Assembly: GCA_023055425.1 (NCBI GenBank)
Contig: JALGPY010000006.1
Location: forward strand, 91,981,935 to 92,045,934
Source: Linanthus parryae
Lineage: Eukaryota; Streptophyta; Magnoliopsida; Ericales; Polemoniaceae
Length of the DNA stretch: 64,000 nucleotides
Direction of reading: 5' to 3'
Position numbers and translations under genes: made by a program. Below the pieces are notes generated by a model. That model did not search any database and was not told the DNA's origin. It saw nothing but the letters and a program-made list of their open reading frames with translations. Below, one piece after another: positions 42,009-55,739 of this stretch (within the stretch, counting starts at the first letter, position 1; each line of letters begins with the position of its first letter).

Positions 42009-43424
42009 TGTTGGAATAGATTCCCTAGAGGCAATCTAGTTTAGTATGAACTTGTTTTTAGCTAGAACAATCATTGTATTATTTATTGGATATTTAATAT
42101 AATGAAGTCCTGAGATTTACAACTGTGTTGTTTATCTTAAATATACCTAGTTCAATATAATGATTTATAGGACAATCATCTATAGACTAGTATGGGGTTG
42201 GATTGATATGGAGATATCATGATCCAACACATAGGTGTGCATAAAGGGTAATGGCGCACTGGATTAACCAATCTCCGAGAAAGTTGCATACATGTTATGT
42301 GGAGTCACAAGCGCTTCTCGTGGTGACAACGGTATTGTCATCCTTAGACTTGAAGTCACTAGATTATCTAGTTGTGGAATATTGTGATTTTGGTAGCGTC
42401 AATCGCTACACCGTAACTGGGTAGTTATAAAGGCGTGTACCGGATACAATAAGAAGCAAGCTTAGAAATTGTAGTAGACGTAGATAGAATTTTTCCATCC
42501 CACATAATGGGAGCAAGTATCCGAGGCCACTCGAGGGATAGTGCTTATAGAATGTCTGGCCAGACTCAAATAAATTAATATGGAATATTAATGTTATTTG
42601 CACGAATAAGGCTATTCCCAGGATCGAGAAACTATGGATTGGATATACGAGTGTGACTTATATGTCTCGTGTCCAATTCGGATATAGATACAAAGGGATG
42701 CGACAATTACTTGCACATGGTTTGTCGGATGACTATTCTATTAGTTGGCTAGAATGGATGTCTTGCTAGAGACCGCTCCATATTAGCAAATTGTTGCTAC
42801 CAACTAGATAGAACCTATGGGGTCACACGCTAGATAGAGTTGAACTAGATTTGGAAATTAATGAATATGATTAATTAATTAAAATGATCATTTTGCAAAA
42901 CCTTTCAAACTTAGTAGGACTAATATGCAAGTAAGGGACTAATCCGAATTCATGTTGGATTTGGAAGGGCCTTTAGGTAGTTGACAAGGAGTTGTTGAAC
43001 TATATAAAGGATGCTCCTAGCTTCCTTCCCATACTATTGATCATAACATAAGTGAGTGAGAGAGAACAAAGGAGGGAGAAAGCAACAAGGAGGGCCGAAC
43101 CCGACCCCCCTTGCGCCGCCCGTCCCCGTCGGCCAAAGCAAGGAGGCCGAAGCCTCTTTGTTACCCGGTTGTGTGATTTCTTCTTCCTCTTCCTCCGGTC
43201 CAAGCTAGCACAAAGGAGAAGGAAGATCTAGATCTCAACTCTAGGTGTGGATCAACCGTAGATACGTGATACAATTCACGTTACAAGTCATCACAGGAAA
43301 AACCCTAAGGTGTGTAACATGATTCTTCCTTTAGCATCGTTATGATTCTCTTCCTGTGATCCTTGGAGGGAATTGAATGGATAATTTATCTTTTCTGCTG
43401 CGTATCCATGATCAAAACCCTACA
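42009..43424 (+). repeat. COP-E 5' LTR
   Basis: 1416 bp, TGTTGGAATAG to AAAACCCTACA, the same family and similar length as the COP-D LTR (1428 bp). Confidence 0.92.
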
Positions 43425-45070
43425 GTGGTATCAGAGCCATAGGTCGTAGAACATAAACGTGGTTTATGTGTTACGTTTTGATAGTTTTACACTTTAAATT
43501 TGTTGTTTATCGCGTAAAATAGACAAATTAAGCATATGATGCAATTTGTCAATAATCAAACAAAACAAGACATAGTTTTTGCTTTAGATGCATGAATTAG
43601 TGAGTTTGAGAAATTTTAGGATCTTAGATCTAGGGTTTGGGCACCAATTTGGAAACTAGTTTCAAATTTGGAAAATTTTTGAACTTGGGGATCAAGGAAG
43701 GAGTTGTTTCGGAAACAACAAGGAGGTTCGGCCTTAGGGACCTCCCCTCTCCCTTCCTTGCCGCCCAAGCCACCTAGGCCGAAGGCCTAGGCGGTCGGCC
43801 GACCCCACAAGTTGGGCCAACCGGCCTAGGCTCTGCCCGGGACGGCTCCATGGGGTTCGGCCATAAGATGATGGGCCCCTTGGACCGTTTTAACCCTAGA
43901 AATCCTAAAATCAATTAAAAATTGACCAAGCGCGTTAAAATTGGATTTTAACTGTTTATGTGAAAATAGCATGGTAATTGGATATGGCCTTCGGATGTGG
44001 TTTCATGTGATTGTTTAAATTTTTGGTTTGGTTTACGGCTTGCGAGCTGATCAATTTAATGTAATAAGTAATCAGGGTTTTATGGCATGGGAGCCAATTT
44101 TTTATCAACTTGTGAGATTTATTTTATTTAGTATAGTTGTTAGTTAGTACTAGATAGAATATATTGTTAGCCAAGATTGAAAATAAGAAGCCCGAAGCCA
44201 AAGGAAACCACAAAAGATGGAGCATGGAGCATTCCACATGACTATGAAGGATGAACCAAAAGATGAAGACGCATGGATATGTGTTTGCTTTTAGGGTTCA
44301 TGGATATTTCCTTTGGCTTGGGAATATCTTAGTCTAGAAAAGGCCATATCCATATCACGTTTTATTTTTTGTGGTTGTTTATTTTATTGTCTTATTATTT
44401 TGTGGTTGGTGTATGGATGATGAATGCAATTAGGATAATAAGATAATTAGACAACCTGAATCTATTATTTTGAGTTGTGCCCAAACTCAAAATAGATAGA
44501 TCAGTTGATATGGATCAACAACAAAAATTAAAAGAATTTTAAAAATCCCTCAAAATTCAAAATATTGTGTTTTGCCTTCTCGTTATTTAAACAATCATTG
44601 TCATCATGATTTATCAAGCTCGTGCATGCCAAAGCAAGACGACTTGGTTCATAATGATGAAATGCGATGGCACAAGCAAGTAATGTGCAATTGTTTAAAT
44701 AAGAGGTTGGACACAACTGGGTTATTAATATGATTAAAACCTAGAGGCAATCAATTGGGATTATCCATGAGGATGGATAAATAAGGAGTTATTTGCCCAA
44801 TTGAACCAAGAGTTGCATGGGATGCAATTGGAATTGTTCCTACCTAGAGTTGTCCAATTTTGGGTGACTTGCCAAAGCAAGCTCAAAAGTAGATGAAACA
44901 TGGATCTTGACCCACTAGAAAATATAAGGATATTTTCTGCATTAATATCTTGAGGGTTATTAATTCGTATAAAAATAGTGGGAGCTATATTTAATAAACT
45001 AGCATTATTGAATATAGTCAAAACTTCACAAATACTAAAACTTGCGTATTTTCCTTTTGTAGAATTCCAA
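43425..45070 (+). other. COP-E primer site and leader
   Basis: TGGTATCAGAGCC at 43426-43438, then about 1.63 kb of leader parallel to that of COP-D, including the GGCC-rich block (43740-43880). No coding frame is credible. Confidence 0.82.
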
Positions 45071-45291
45071 ATGGCAAAAAACTCATCGAGTTCACAACAT
45101 TACTCACGATCGGTCCTTGAGAAGGAAAATCTCTCTGGAACCAACTTCCTCGATTGGTACAGAAAATTGAGTATCGTTCTCAAGCAAGAGAAGAAACTGT
45201 ACGCATTAGAGGAACAAGTTTCAGCAGGTCCAGAGAACAATACCCCAGCAGCCCTAAAGGCGTATCAAAAGCGTGTTGATGACGCTTATTA
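45071..45291 (+). pseudogene. COP-E gag, 5' piece
   Basis: Starts MAKNSSSSQHYSRSVLEKEN and runs through TNFLDWYRKLSIVLKQEKKL to KAYQKRVDDAY. It is aligned with the COP-D gag and cut at codon level by CACTA-L at 45292. Confidence 0.92.
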
Positions 45292-45430
45292 CACTACAAC
45301 AAATATGACCTTTGTTGACAGTTTTTTTGTCGACAGACGGTTTTATGTAGCTAGTTGCGCGATTAATCGACAATATTTGTGTTTGTCAATGCACATGATA
45401 TTTTTTGTCGACATTTTAGCTTTTAATTTA
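45292..45430. repeat. CACTA-L left terminus and subterminal repeats
   Basis: Inverted terminal repeat followed by TTGTCGACAG, ATCGACAAT, TTGTCAA and TTGTCGACA motifs in both orientations, the likely binding sites of the second CACTA protein. Sequence to about 45600 has no gene. Confidence 0.8.
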
Positions 45431-47599
45431 TTCTACCCAATAATGTGGTCAATATATTGTGAGTATTTATTTGATTTTGACATATACTTATATAGTGACA
45501 TATCTTAGTGTCAACTCCTGCTTTAAAAAATTAGAGGGTAAATAATTGGTGTTTCCCGCACTCCCAAATTGTAAGGAGGGAATAAAAAATTAATTCCCAC
45601 CAACACACGTTTTACGATGTTATTAAGCAGAATACTCTCTCACATTCTCTCACGACTCTCCCAATTCCCTCTCAGAAGTCTCTCTCACCCTCAATCGATC
45701 GAATCGATCCATCCACTCTCTCAATTGATCAAATCCTTCCACAATCTTCGCCGGAGATGCTGTGAAGGCCTCTTTAATCTTCGCCGAAGATGCTGTGAAC
45801 GCCTCTTCAATCGATTTCAGGTATGGGACTCTTTCATCTTCTTCTTCTTTGATCTCTCTGGAATCGCCTATTTCATCTTCTTCTTCTTCTTCCGTTTGAT
45901 GTTCTTGTTCCATCTCTCTGTAATGGCATCTTTCAATTTCTTGTCTTCTTCCATCTGTCTGATGATTTGCATGTTCTATTCTGTGTTATTCCGGTTGGTG
46001 TGTCTGATTATGTTGTCTTCTTCCATCTTCTATTGATTTATGAGATGTATGTGTGTATGATTTGGTCTTCTATTGAAAGTTCTGGGGTTTTCTGCGGATG
46101 GGTCTCTGTTCTAGGGTTTGTCCTCTTACAATTTCTTCTGACATGTATGTGTTCATTTTCTAGGGTTTCTGCAGATGGGTAATTTATGTTCTAGGGTTTG
46201 GCCTCTTTAAATTTCTTCTGTCCTATATGTGTTCATGTTCTAGGGTTTGCTCTCATGTATGTATTCTTTCTTGCTGATTGAATGTGTCGGGAAAATCCAG
46301 CTTTGATTGCTCTGAAATGTTATGCTATATTCTGCCTTGTTTATGGTTATTGTTTTCGGAATGTGTATTGTATTTGCGTAAACATGTCTTGATTTACTTA
46401 GCAACCTGAAACAGTGAGTTATCGACTTCCTCGGCATAGTGATATACACAGATCATTAAACATTTCAATTGTTCCATGTAAACAGAAATCAGAAAAGCAC
46501 TCTAGTACTCACTCTCAATCAATCTAAATTCATGTAGCAATTGATAGATTCATGAATGAAATGCAGGACATACAAAATCATTGGTGCCTAAAACTAGTCC
46601 AAACTAACGAGATCTCAAAGCAGAAAAAGAAAAAGGACAAGCTGATTGACGTATACCTAGAAGTACTTATTTAAACTTCAAGTTGATACTACAGTGAATT
46701 GGAATGATTAAATTAAGTACAAAACTATTATGATCAAACTAGGATATATACAGATAATTAAACATTTCAATTTTTCATATAGGATTACCTCTTCTGCATA
46801 TAGGACAAGCTAATTGACGCATACGTACAAGTACTTATGTTCGGTGCACTGCATATAGGATTACCTGTTGTGCATATCATTACATGTTTTTTGTTACAGA
46901 GTCTTATTGCGGTTAAGTTAGATAGTAGATTAATATTAGAGTATCTCTTTATTGTCAGTTCTGACCAGTTGAAGTAATTTTTGTAGGTGGTGACTGTAAA
47001 GCTTGAGGAGATTTAAGTTTTTCGGACTGTTACGTACTTGGCTGTCTCTTCTCGTTCAAAATTTTGGCCCTCCACTCTGTCAGTATGTTACTTCACATTT
47101 ATTATTATTTTCTCTGCATTTCATTTTTTCGCCTGTGACTTGTTTTCGTTTCATCTCTCTGTGTCCTGTAGAAATTGACATGTACTTGCATCTTATAAGT
47201 ATTTAATGTTAATATTGTTTTGTATCTACATTGTTGCTATCGATAACTTTACGTAATTAAGCATCCGATACTTGCTTGTCTTGTTTCATGTACTGTAGTT
47301 GTATGAGTATGAACCGATACGTGCTTGGTTCTTGCTGCTTTAGTGTAGTGTTTTCTTTACGTTTCAGTCATTAGAGAAAGTTCTTACTTGAAAATCATGA
47401 CTTTGTTAAGAAGCAGTTAGGGATAATGTACTGCATAGTCTCGTAACTCGTTCTTGTCTTGGTTGAAAATCATGAGTTTGTTCAACTGTCAACTGTGTTA
47501 AGGGTGACATAATTGTTTATGTTATTTATGGATTTTTTTTAATAAAAGTATTTATAGTTACATATATAACGTGTAGGTAGTGATGAATAATAAATAGTG
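45431..47599. other. CACTA-L 5' region without clear gene
   Basis: Contains a pyrimidine-rich stretch (45630-45760, CTCTCTCACATTCTCTCACG and on) that looks like a transcript leader, and a twice-repeated CTTCGCCGGAGATGCTGTGAA-type segment (45747-45800), the second copy reading GAAGATGCTGTGAA. The rest is AT-rich, with several CTAGGGTTT runs, and probably 5' UTR and intron. Confidence 0.5.
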
Positions 47600-50500
47600 T
47601 GATGAATACATTAATGGTGTTTCAAACTTCATTAAGTTTGCGAGTCGTCATGCTGATGGAAGAAATAGGATACGTTGTCCATGTTCTAGGTGTGTTAACG
47701 TGACCTTCAGATCTCTTACTGATGTAAGAGAACATCTGCATCAGAATGGGATGCTTGAAGGCTATATGAAGTGGGTATTTCATGGGGAGGGTTACGGATT
47801 AGGTGAGGTTGCCGTGAATGTTTCCGGTGACTGTGTAGATGACATACCTGAGACACGCGTTGACGTTGAGGGCTTCCTAAGGTGGGATTTGCCCTATTCT
47901 TAGGTGGAACCTCCCTTCTTCGAAACGTCATGATAGGGGACTAACAAGAGGGTAGGTTTGCTGGTAATGTTGGGGATGATATATCATCCGATGAAACACA
48001 TTTAAAAAACGGGGAGGGTGACACATTTGCTAAGCTGTTAAGCGATGCACAATGTGAGGCATACCCAGGGTGTCGGAAGTTCTCTAAGCTGTCACTAATA
48101 ATAAGGTTGCTGCATATTAAGACGCTTTGTAAATGGAGTAATAAATCGGTGAACATGGTGTTAGATCTTCTTAGAGAGTTAGTGCCTCCGGGTCACACTC
48201 TACCGAAGTCGTTTTATGAAGCTAAAAAATATTTTACGTGAACTTGGGCTTGGTTATGTCAATATCCATGCATGTCCAAACAATTGTGCTCTGTATTGGA
48301 AGGAAATGAGAATTTGGATCACTGTCCCAATTCTGACTGTAAGGAATCTAGGTTGAAGGAATGTCGCAATGGGAATAAAATTCCTCAGAAGGTTCTTAGA
48401 TACTTCCCTGTGAAACCCAGGCTTCAAAAATTGTTCATGTCTAACAACATTGCCAAGGATATGCGTTGGCACAAGGATCGGCGTGTGCATGACGACAATG
48501 TCATTGCGCACCCGGCTGATGCTAAGAAATGGCAAGATTTTGACAAAGAACATGAATGGTTTGCTCAAGATCCTCGTAATATTAGGTTGGGATTAGCCAG
48601 TGAAGGTTTTAATCCTTTCAGTAATATGAGTAGTACGTATAGTATGTGGCCTGTAATGCTTGTTATATACAATGTGGGGGCTACACAGGTTATGAAAGAC
48701 CCGTTTATTGTTATGCCCCTATTAATACCAGGGCCGCATTCACCGGGAAATGATATTGATGTTTTCTTCCGTCCATTAATTGATGACTTGAAAGACTTGT
48801 GGGAAGAAGGTATAGAAACGTATGATGCTTATTCTGGTGAAAGATTTATGTTGCATGCTGCACTCTTGTGGACAATAAATGATTTCCCTGCATATGGTAT
48901 GTTATCCGGATGGAGTACCAAATGGAAATTAGCGTGTCCACCGTGTAACAAGGAAACTCACCATATAAGATTGAAGCATAGTAAGAAACAGGTTTACATG
49001 GGTCATCGTCGGTTCTTACCACTCAATCATCCATGGCGACGGAATAAAAAAGTAATGGTAAATTTGAGCCTAAACCTAAGCCGAAGGAGTTATCTGGAGA
49101 TGATGTTCTTGATCAGTTAAAGTCACTTCCTTCAGATTTGAAGTTGGGAAAGACTTTAACTAACAAGAAGAGAAAACGGCCCGACAAAGAATTAAACAGG
49201 AGGAAAAAAAGTATATTTTTGGAATTGAGCTATTGGAAAACACTTAAGATCAGACATAACTTGGATGTCATGCATGTAGAGAAAAATGTTTGTGAGAGTG
49301 TGCTTGGGACTTTGATGAGTATTGATGGGAAAACAAAAGATACTGAAAACTCACGTAAGGATTTGGCGGAACTGGGTATTATGAAAGAGCTGCATGTACG
49401 CAAAGATGGTGATAGGGATGTCAATCCCCATGCACCCTACTGTCTAGATGTCGGTGGAAGGAAAAATATTTGTGAATGGTTAAAAAATATTAAAGTCCCT
49501 GACGGTTACGCTTCAAATATATCTCGTTGTGTGAGCAGCAATGATAACAAGATAATTGGCATGAAAAGCCATGATTATCATGTACTGTTACAACGGTTTC
49601 TTCCACTTGCTATACGTGGGAACTTGAGCAAACAAATTTGTGATGCATTCATTGAGCTTAGTATGTTCTTCAAAGAACTGTCTTTGCGAACTTTGACGGT
49701 GGAGTGCTTGGAGGGATTACAAAGGGATATCGTGTTGATACTCTGTAAATTGGAGTTGATTTTTCCTCCATCGTTCTTTGATGTTATGATGCACCTTCCA
49801 GTCCACCTTCCTCGAGAGGTAATGTATGGAGGACCAGTTCAATATCGCTCGATGTATCCCATTGAAAGGTTATGCCTTTCGTAATTTATGAGGTTTTGCA
49901 TTATGTAATCCCTCAACAAATTTATTATTCATATATATGTTGTGTAAATAGATTTTTATATACGCTAAAGCAATATGTGAGAAATAAGGCTCGACCTGAA
50001 GGTTCAATTGCCGAAGCATACATCAACAATGAATGTTTAAATTTCTGTTCGATGTATCTTGACGGCGTTGAAGCAAGATATAATCGTGCGGACAGAAACC
50101 ATGAAGGAGTTAATATCAGCCAAAATAGTAGCTTGTCTATATTTTCTCGTCCTGTTCGGCCTTTGAGTGCCTCACAGGTTGAAAGGCTGACACCTTCAGA
50201 ATAAGAGATTGTTCGATGGTTTGTTTTACACAACTGCGAAGAGATCGATACATATATGAAGTAAGTATCTTTGTTAGGAAAACTTGATGTACCTTGGTCA
50301 ATAATTTAGTCAAATGTTTAAATACTGTTGACATGTATATGGGCGCAGTAAGCATCTTGAGGAAATTGAGTTGCGGGAGTCTTCAAATATCGAGAAAACA
50401 CATCAGCGTGAGTTTGCTGATTGGTTTAAGAATCTAGTAAGAGATCTTGTTTCATAGCTTGTCATTTTGTAATATATAAATTATATTGAATATGTTCTGA

Positions 50501-51116
50501 AACGTTTATATATATGTTTGATCAGATGGTTAAAAAGCGAATTGACAAGTATGTAGAGGCAACTGATAACCTTTACTCGCTTTCTTGTGGGCCTGAAAGA
50601 CATATTAAACGGTATACAGGATGTGTTATTAATGGCATGAGATTTCACACAAATGCACGTGACGAACGAAGAGTGACTCAGAACTCTGGTGTTTTGGTCC
50701 GAGCAGACCATGAAGGCACAGAAATTGATTTCTATGGTGTTTTAACTGATATCATTGAGCTAGCATATTTAGGAGGGTATCATGTTTTTATTTTTAAGTG
50801 CAATTGGCTTAATACAGGAGATACGAAGACAGGAGTTAGGAAAGATAAGTACTTCACTAGCGTGAACATTAGTCGTACTTGGTATAAAGGGGAACCTTAT
50901 ATACGGCTTCTGAAATTGATCATGAAGATAATTTTTTACTAAGTGAGGGAGAAGAAGATATGAATGACGACGATGACGATGACGCCGACGATGACGATGA
51001 TGACAGTGATGACGACGGTGGTGAGGATTACAGCAGCGACGGTAGTCACATAGGTGATGATGATGATGGCGATGACGACCACGATTACAATACAGATTTG
51101 GGGGAGTTCAGATAAC
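47600..51116 (+). pseudogene. CACTA-L TNP2-type transposase
   Basis: Order of domains: Transpos_assoc (FIKFASRHADGRNRIRCPCS, REHLHQNGMLEGYMKWVFHG); the TNP2 core (MRWHKDRRVHDDNVIAHPAD, RNIRLGLASEGFNPFSNMSS, WPVMLVIYN, GNDIDVFFRPLIDDLKDLWE); then HNLDVMHVEKNVCESVLGTL; a DUF4218 region (FFDVMMHLPVHLPREVMYGG) with a GT-AG intron at 49868-49949; a DUF4216 region (LVRADHEGTEIDFYGVLTDI) and an acidic Asp-rich tail to 51114. Frameshifts near 48235, 48300, 49050 (A-run) and 50905, and a stop at 47901, disable it. It would cut the element at its CACTA ends. Confidence 0.88.
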
Positions 51117-52245
51117 TGCATTTCTATAATTGTTGTTGACTAGTATTTGGTTATTTGGATTTGTGTTCTTTGAGTATCATTTTTTTCAGCTACTTGGATT
51201 CCAGTTATTTGGGGTATTAATTAGTTTTTTCAATTTTTAGATGAATGAAACGTTATTGTCTGTATGCATTCTTACCCAAAATTAATGTCGCATATCATTT
51301 TGTTACACCTGAATTTGTAGATTACTGTAGGCCATGGAAACATATGCAAAGGTTCGACGCTCGCTCCGGTTAACTCCTTCGAAGTCTACGAGCAGCGTAC
51401 GTGGACTCCAAGATCCTGAAAAGGATATTACGGTGGAGGTAAGGGTTATGCATTTATACAAAACAATGTAATTAAGCATTTACGTATGTTGAACTGCGGT
51501 GACTTAATTTGGTATGTTCATGTTCTCAGAATGCAGGCCCTTGTAGTAGCGCAAGAAAGTCCCCTCGACGCACGCCTAGTGGAGCAACACGTAATATCCA
51601 GGAGGCGCAATCTGTCCCAAGTGCCAGTGTTTTGGAGGGAGACACCAGCAACAAGCGCATTGAAATCAGTATCACTTTTCTAAATTTCGTATTTTATTGG
51701 TATTTATAATTGTACACTGCGGTCTAACTGCTTATGATTTCCTTTTTTATTTCGTTGTAGTATCGCCGCGATCTGTAATGCAGAAAAAGCTTGGCAATTC
51801 CCAGAATCCGAAAGCTGTTTCAACAACAAATAAGAAATCTGTTTCACTACCCCCCATATGGTTGGCTGCCAATAAAGGTAATATGGGTCTACTTCGTAAT
51901 CAAATTCGATTTTTTGAGAACGTATAATTGTTTCACAATTTATATTGACCGCGTGCAAGCAGGAATGTCCACTGCAAAGAAGGCCAAAAAGAAGGAAAAT
52001 GTGTTTGGAACTGTTCCAAATGACCATCCTTCTGGAGATGCAGGTGGTAATGATGTCAGCTTGGATGGCCAGGAGTCAAAAGCTACAATGTCGACTCCGA
52101 CGAGGACAAACACCTCGAATAATGTTGGAAGTACAAACGAAGTACCGGTGGACACTGAGTTACGTAGCTGTTTGAAGTTAAATGTAAACGACCGTCCCAT
52201 ACAGTTTTCATAACATGAAATACTTTATGTGTCTATCGCATACAG

Positions 52246-53930
52246 GTAACTGACTCCCAAAGGCGCATAAGAAGATCCCCTAGATTGAGAACCGACAGGG
52301 CTAACACTAGTGACACAAGAGAAGATGCGACTCCTGACATTGGAGGGTTAGAGGAAAATGTACCCGAAAGTTGCGAGGTAGTTGCAAGTGCTTTCAAACT
52401 TTGGATGATTTGTACGCTAAATGTGTAACACTTTCTTCCAAAATGTGATGTAGGTTATGCCACAGGATGTTGGAGTAGACGAGTCCATACGACCAACACC
52501 TCAGAGACTGACACCGACAATACGTGCGGAGTTGGGTGGTGACAGCGTAGTACACAGCAGAAACTCCCTGGAAAAAGAAAATGCAGGAACACACTCCATC
52601 GAAAAATCTCGGAAGAAAACCGTTACAAGCAGTGTTCAAATGGAAGAGGAAAACGTTGATGATGACAGCGATGAGGAAATGTTCAAGATTTTATTGTCGT
52701 ATGCATATGTTGTTACTGCATTTCATCCTATTTCATTCCTTACCTTGTCTTACAAATGTCCTGTATATGCCATCAAGGAATTCTTTCGGCTTCCACCTGA
52801 ACTGTTGGTTTCGAGACTAGCTGCAGCTGAACGTGCCGAGGGCAGAGTGCGTAGAAGAAACTCCCAGGAACCAAACATAACATCACAAACCAGGAAGAAG
52901 GCTCGGAAGAACACCGTTACAAGTCTTCAAATGGAAGAGGAAAATGTCCATGTCAGCGATGAGGTACTGTTGATACGGCTTCTGAAATATTTATTGTTCA
53001 ACATACTTGGCAAAATTTGTAGTTGTTAGCTTCTGTATCAATATGCGATGCAGGTTATGAGAAGGGATGTTGGATCAGAAGATCGCATCGATTAACACCA
53101 ACCAGGAACGTGTACAAAAAAACAGCAGCGTCGAAACCCAGGACGAATGCTCGTAACAACTCCACAACAGATGTGGAAAGGGAAGTGTGGGATCTGTCTT
53201 TGGATGACGTAGATCCTGATGTAAGTATAATTAAAACGTTTTATTTCTTAAAAATCATCTAGAAACTGTTTGTCTATTCCTTAACTTTTTATTGTGCAAT
53301 TTTGTTTAAAACTGTGATGCAGGTTACGACACGGGTTGTTGGCGAAAGAAGATCCCATCGGTTAACGCCTACTAGGCTGAGCAGTAAAAACCATCATCAA
53401 ATTCCAGGACGACTGCTCGGAACAACAATGGTACAATTGTTGAAGTGGACTCGCTTCCTTCTGACGATGACATGGATCCTGCTGTAAGTAGCAGTACAAT
53501 TTTTTTCATTTTCAACTTAACATACAAACGGCTAATGTGTCTAATTTATCGTAGAATGTGGTGCATGTTACGAGACAGGATGTTGGTGTAAGAAGATCAA
53601 ATCGATCGACGCCTAGGAGGTTGCTGACGATAAAACATGCAGCATCAAACCCCAGGACAACTGCTCGGAACAAATCCGCCAGAGATACTGAAATGGAAGG
53701 GTTAGATCAGTCAGACGATGAGATTGCCGGTGATGTAAGTAGCAGTTGTACGTATTTCTTTTTAATAGTCAGCTGCTGTTTGGTTGTGTCTTATTTAACG
53801 TTTTATTGTAGAATGTGGTGCCTTGTGGTTCGTCGAGAAGGTCGCGTCGTCTGAAATCCAGAACAGGCGAACGAACACCACCAACTGATGCGGGACATGC
53901 TGAGAACGTGGCTGCCGAATGTATGTATCG
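52246..53930 (+). repeat. Array of duplicated exons
   Basis: Exons starting GTAACTGACTCC (52246), GTTATGCCACAGGATGTTGG (52454), GTTATGAGAAGGGATGTTGG (53055), GTTACGACACGGGTTGTTGG (53322), and AATGTGGTGCATGTTACGAG (53555) resemble each other, with similar GATGCAG/GTAG acceptors. The later spacing is about 230-270 bp. The encoded motif reads RRSPRLRT, RRSHRLTPTR, RRSHRLTPTR, RRSNRSTPRR and RRSRRLKSR. Confidence 0.75.
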
Positions 53931-55739
53931 TAGAAGTTGTGTTGATTCTTTAATACGGTAGCATACTAGTTATTAATATTTTTATTTACTTGAAATTGGA
54001 TGCTTTTCCTAATGTATTAATTCTTCTCTCGTAGCTCCCCAAATAACTAGAACTGGAAGAGGAGTGACGCATGGGCTAAGTATCAGAAGTAAGACCAAAA
54101 AATAGGAGGTAATATTGATGTGTACATTCCCCTGGGGAAGCAGAGACCAGTGGGTGAAGGCCGTTTGGAGCTCACGGCTGAGGTTGGTGTTGCTGTACGC
54201 ATGCATGCACAGGCTAGAAGTCCGTCATGGAAGAAAATGGAGGATCATCACAGGAAACCCATCTTCGATCACCTACTTATGAGTGCAGCTATTGCATGGT
54301 TCATGATTTTTTACGTTAATATGGATTTGCTATGTCTTTATTTGTTAGTTCTCACTCAGTTGTTGGATTTAACTTGAAAAGTGAATTACTAATTGAAATG
54401 CGCATGAACCTTGATTCTCTGTATTTTATCGTTTAGGGGATGTTTAATCTGGATTTTTCGAAGAATCATATTGTTCGTGCCATTAATTCCATGTGCAGCA
54501 GAGCATACAGCGACTACAGATACAAGCTGCATAGACATTACAAGAGTTTCCAAAGCCATACTGAAGCAAGGCGTCATCCATCCCCACTTGTAACCCAAAG
54601 TGATTGGGAGATCTTGTGTTCGTACTTTCAGCCCGAGCCCTGCAAGGTAAAACCGATATAAGAAATGGTCTGGAATTTATGTATGTACTATGTTATGGAG
54701 TTCCTTTCACAATTTTGTTATGATGTATTCACAGGTGAAGAGTAGAAGAGGTACTACAAACCGAGAGCATGTTAAGAATCTGCACAGTTCCGGTTCGAAG
54801 ACATTTGTCCAGCGCCTGCACGAGATGGTAATGTGTTTAGCTTGATCTCATCCGTTTATAATACATATTCACGTATATGTGTAACAGTCAGTCAAAAAAA
54901 AATTGTAGGAAGAACCCTCACTCATTGAAAACTACAAGATCACGCATTGAAAAGGTGGCACATCTGTCTGGCTGTCGCATGAAGCCTTGCAAAAATATGT
55001 AAGTTTGGTATTGATTTCTTACAAAAACATCTTATTTTCCAAACCAATATCTGAGCCTTAATGAAATGTTGTCAAATGACATAATCAAATGAAAGAAATG
55101 AGAGACAATGACGTGGATCATGACCTAACTGAAGAAGAGATTGTGGAGGCGGTACTTGGAGGAAGGCCGGGTGTTGTTGCTGGTTATGGTGGAGGTGAGG
55201 TCCCAAAGACTGCATGGACTTACGATAACGGCGTGTCTGAATCGCTAGCAAGGGCTGAAGCAGCAGAAAAGAAGGCAAGTGCATATAGAATAAGAGCTGA
55301 AGCTGAACGACGAAGGGTAGAGGCTGCAGAAAGGCGTAATGAGGCCCTCGAGAAGAGGATATCTAATGTCGAGAGACTGATTTTGAAGGGCGTGCAACTT
55401 TAAGAGGATTATGAAACAGAATCAGAGGAGGAATCTGAGAGGGAATCCGAGGAGGGGTCCGAATTTCAGTTCAGAAAGTGAATGAGGTAAGAGAAAAATT
55501 GAATGCGTGTACTTCTTTTCCATATACACATGACATGTTCATACATTACGTGAATGCTTTCATGTTATTACTTCAATATGCTCATAAACATAATATACGT
55601 ATGTGCATAACCTCACCAGTTACGAAACAAGCATGCTGTAACGAATGGACTTGTAATGTATAAATTATTAGACAACAGATTTGTTGTTAATTGACTACTT
55701 TTAAGAAATTCTATTCGAGTTTAGACAACAGTGTACTTT

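Noticed and set aside
47003..47206. Small ORF in the CACTA 5' region
   Set aside because: No homology, AT-rich, and located in probable intron/UTR before the transposase.
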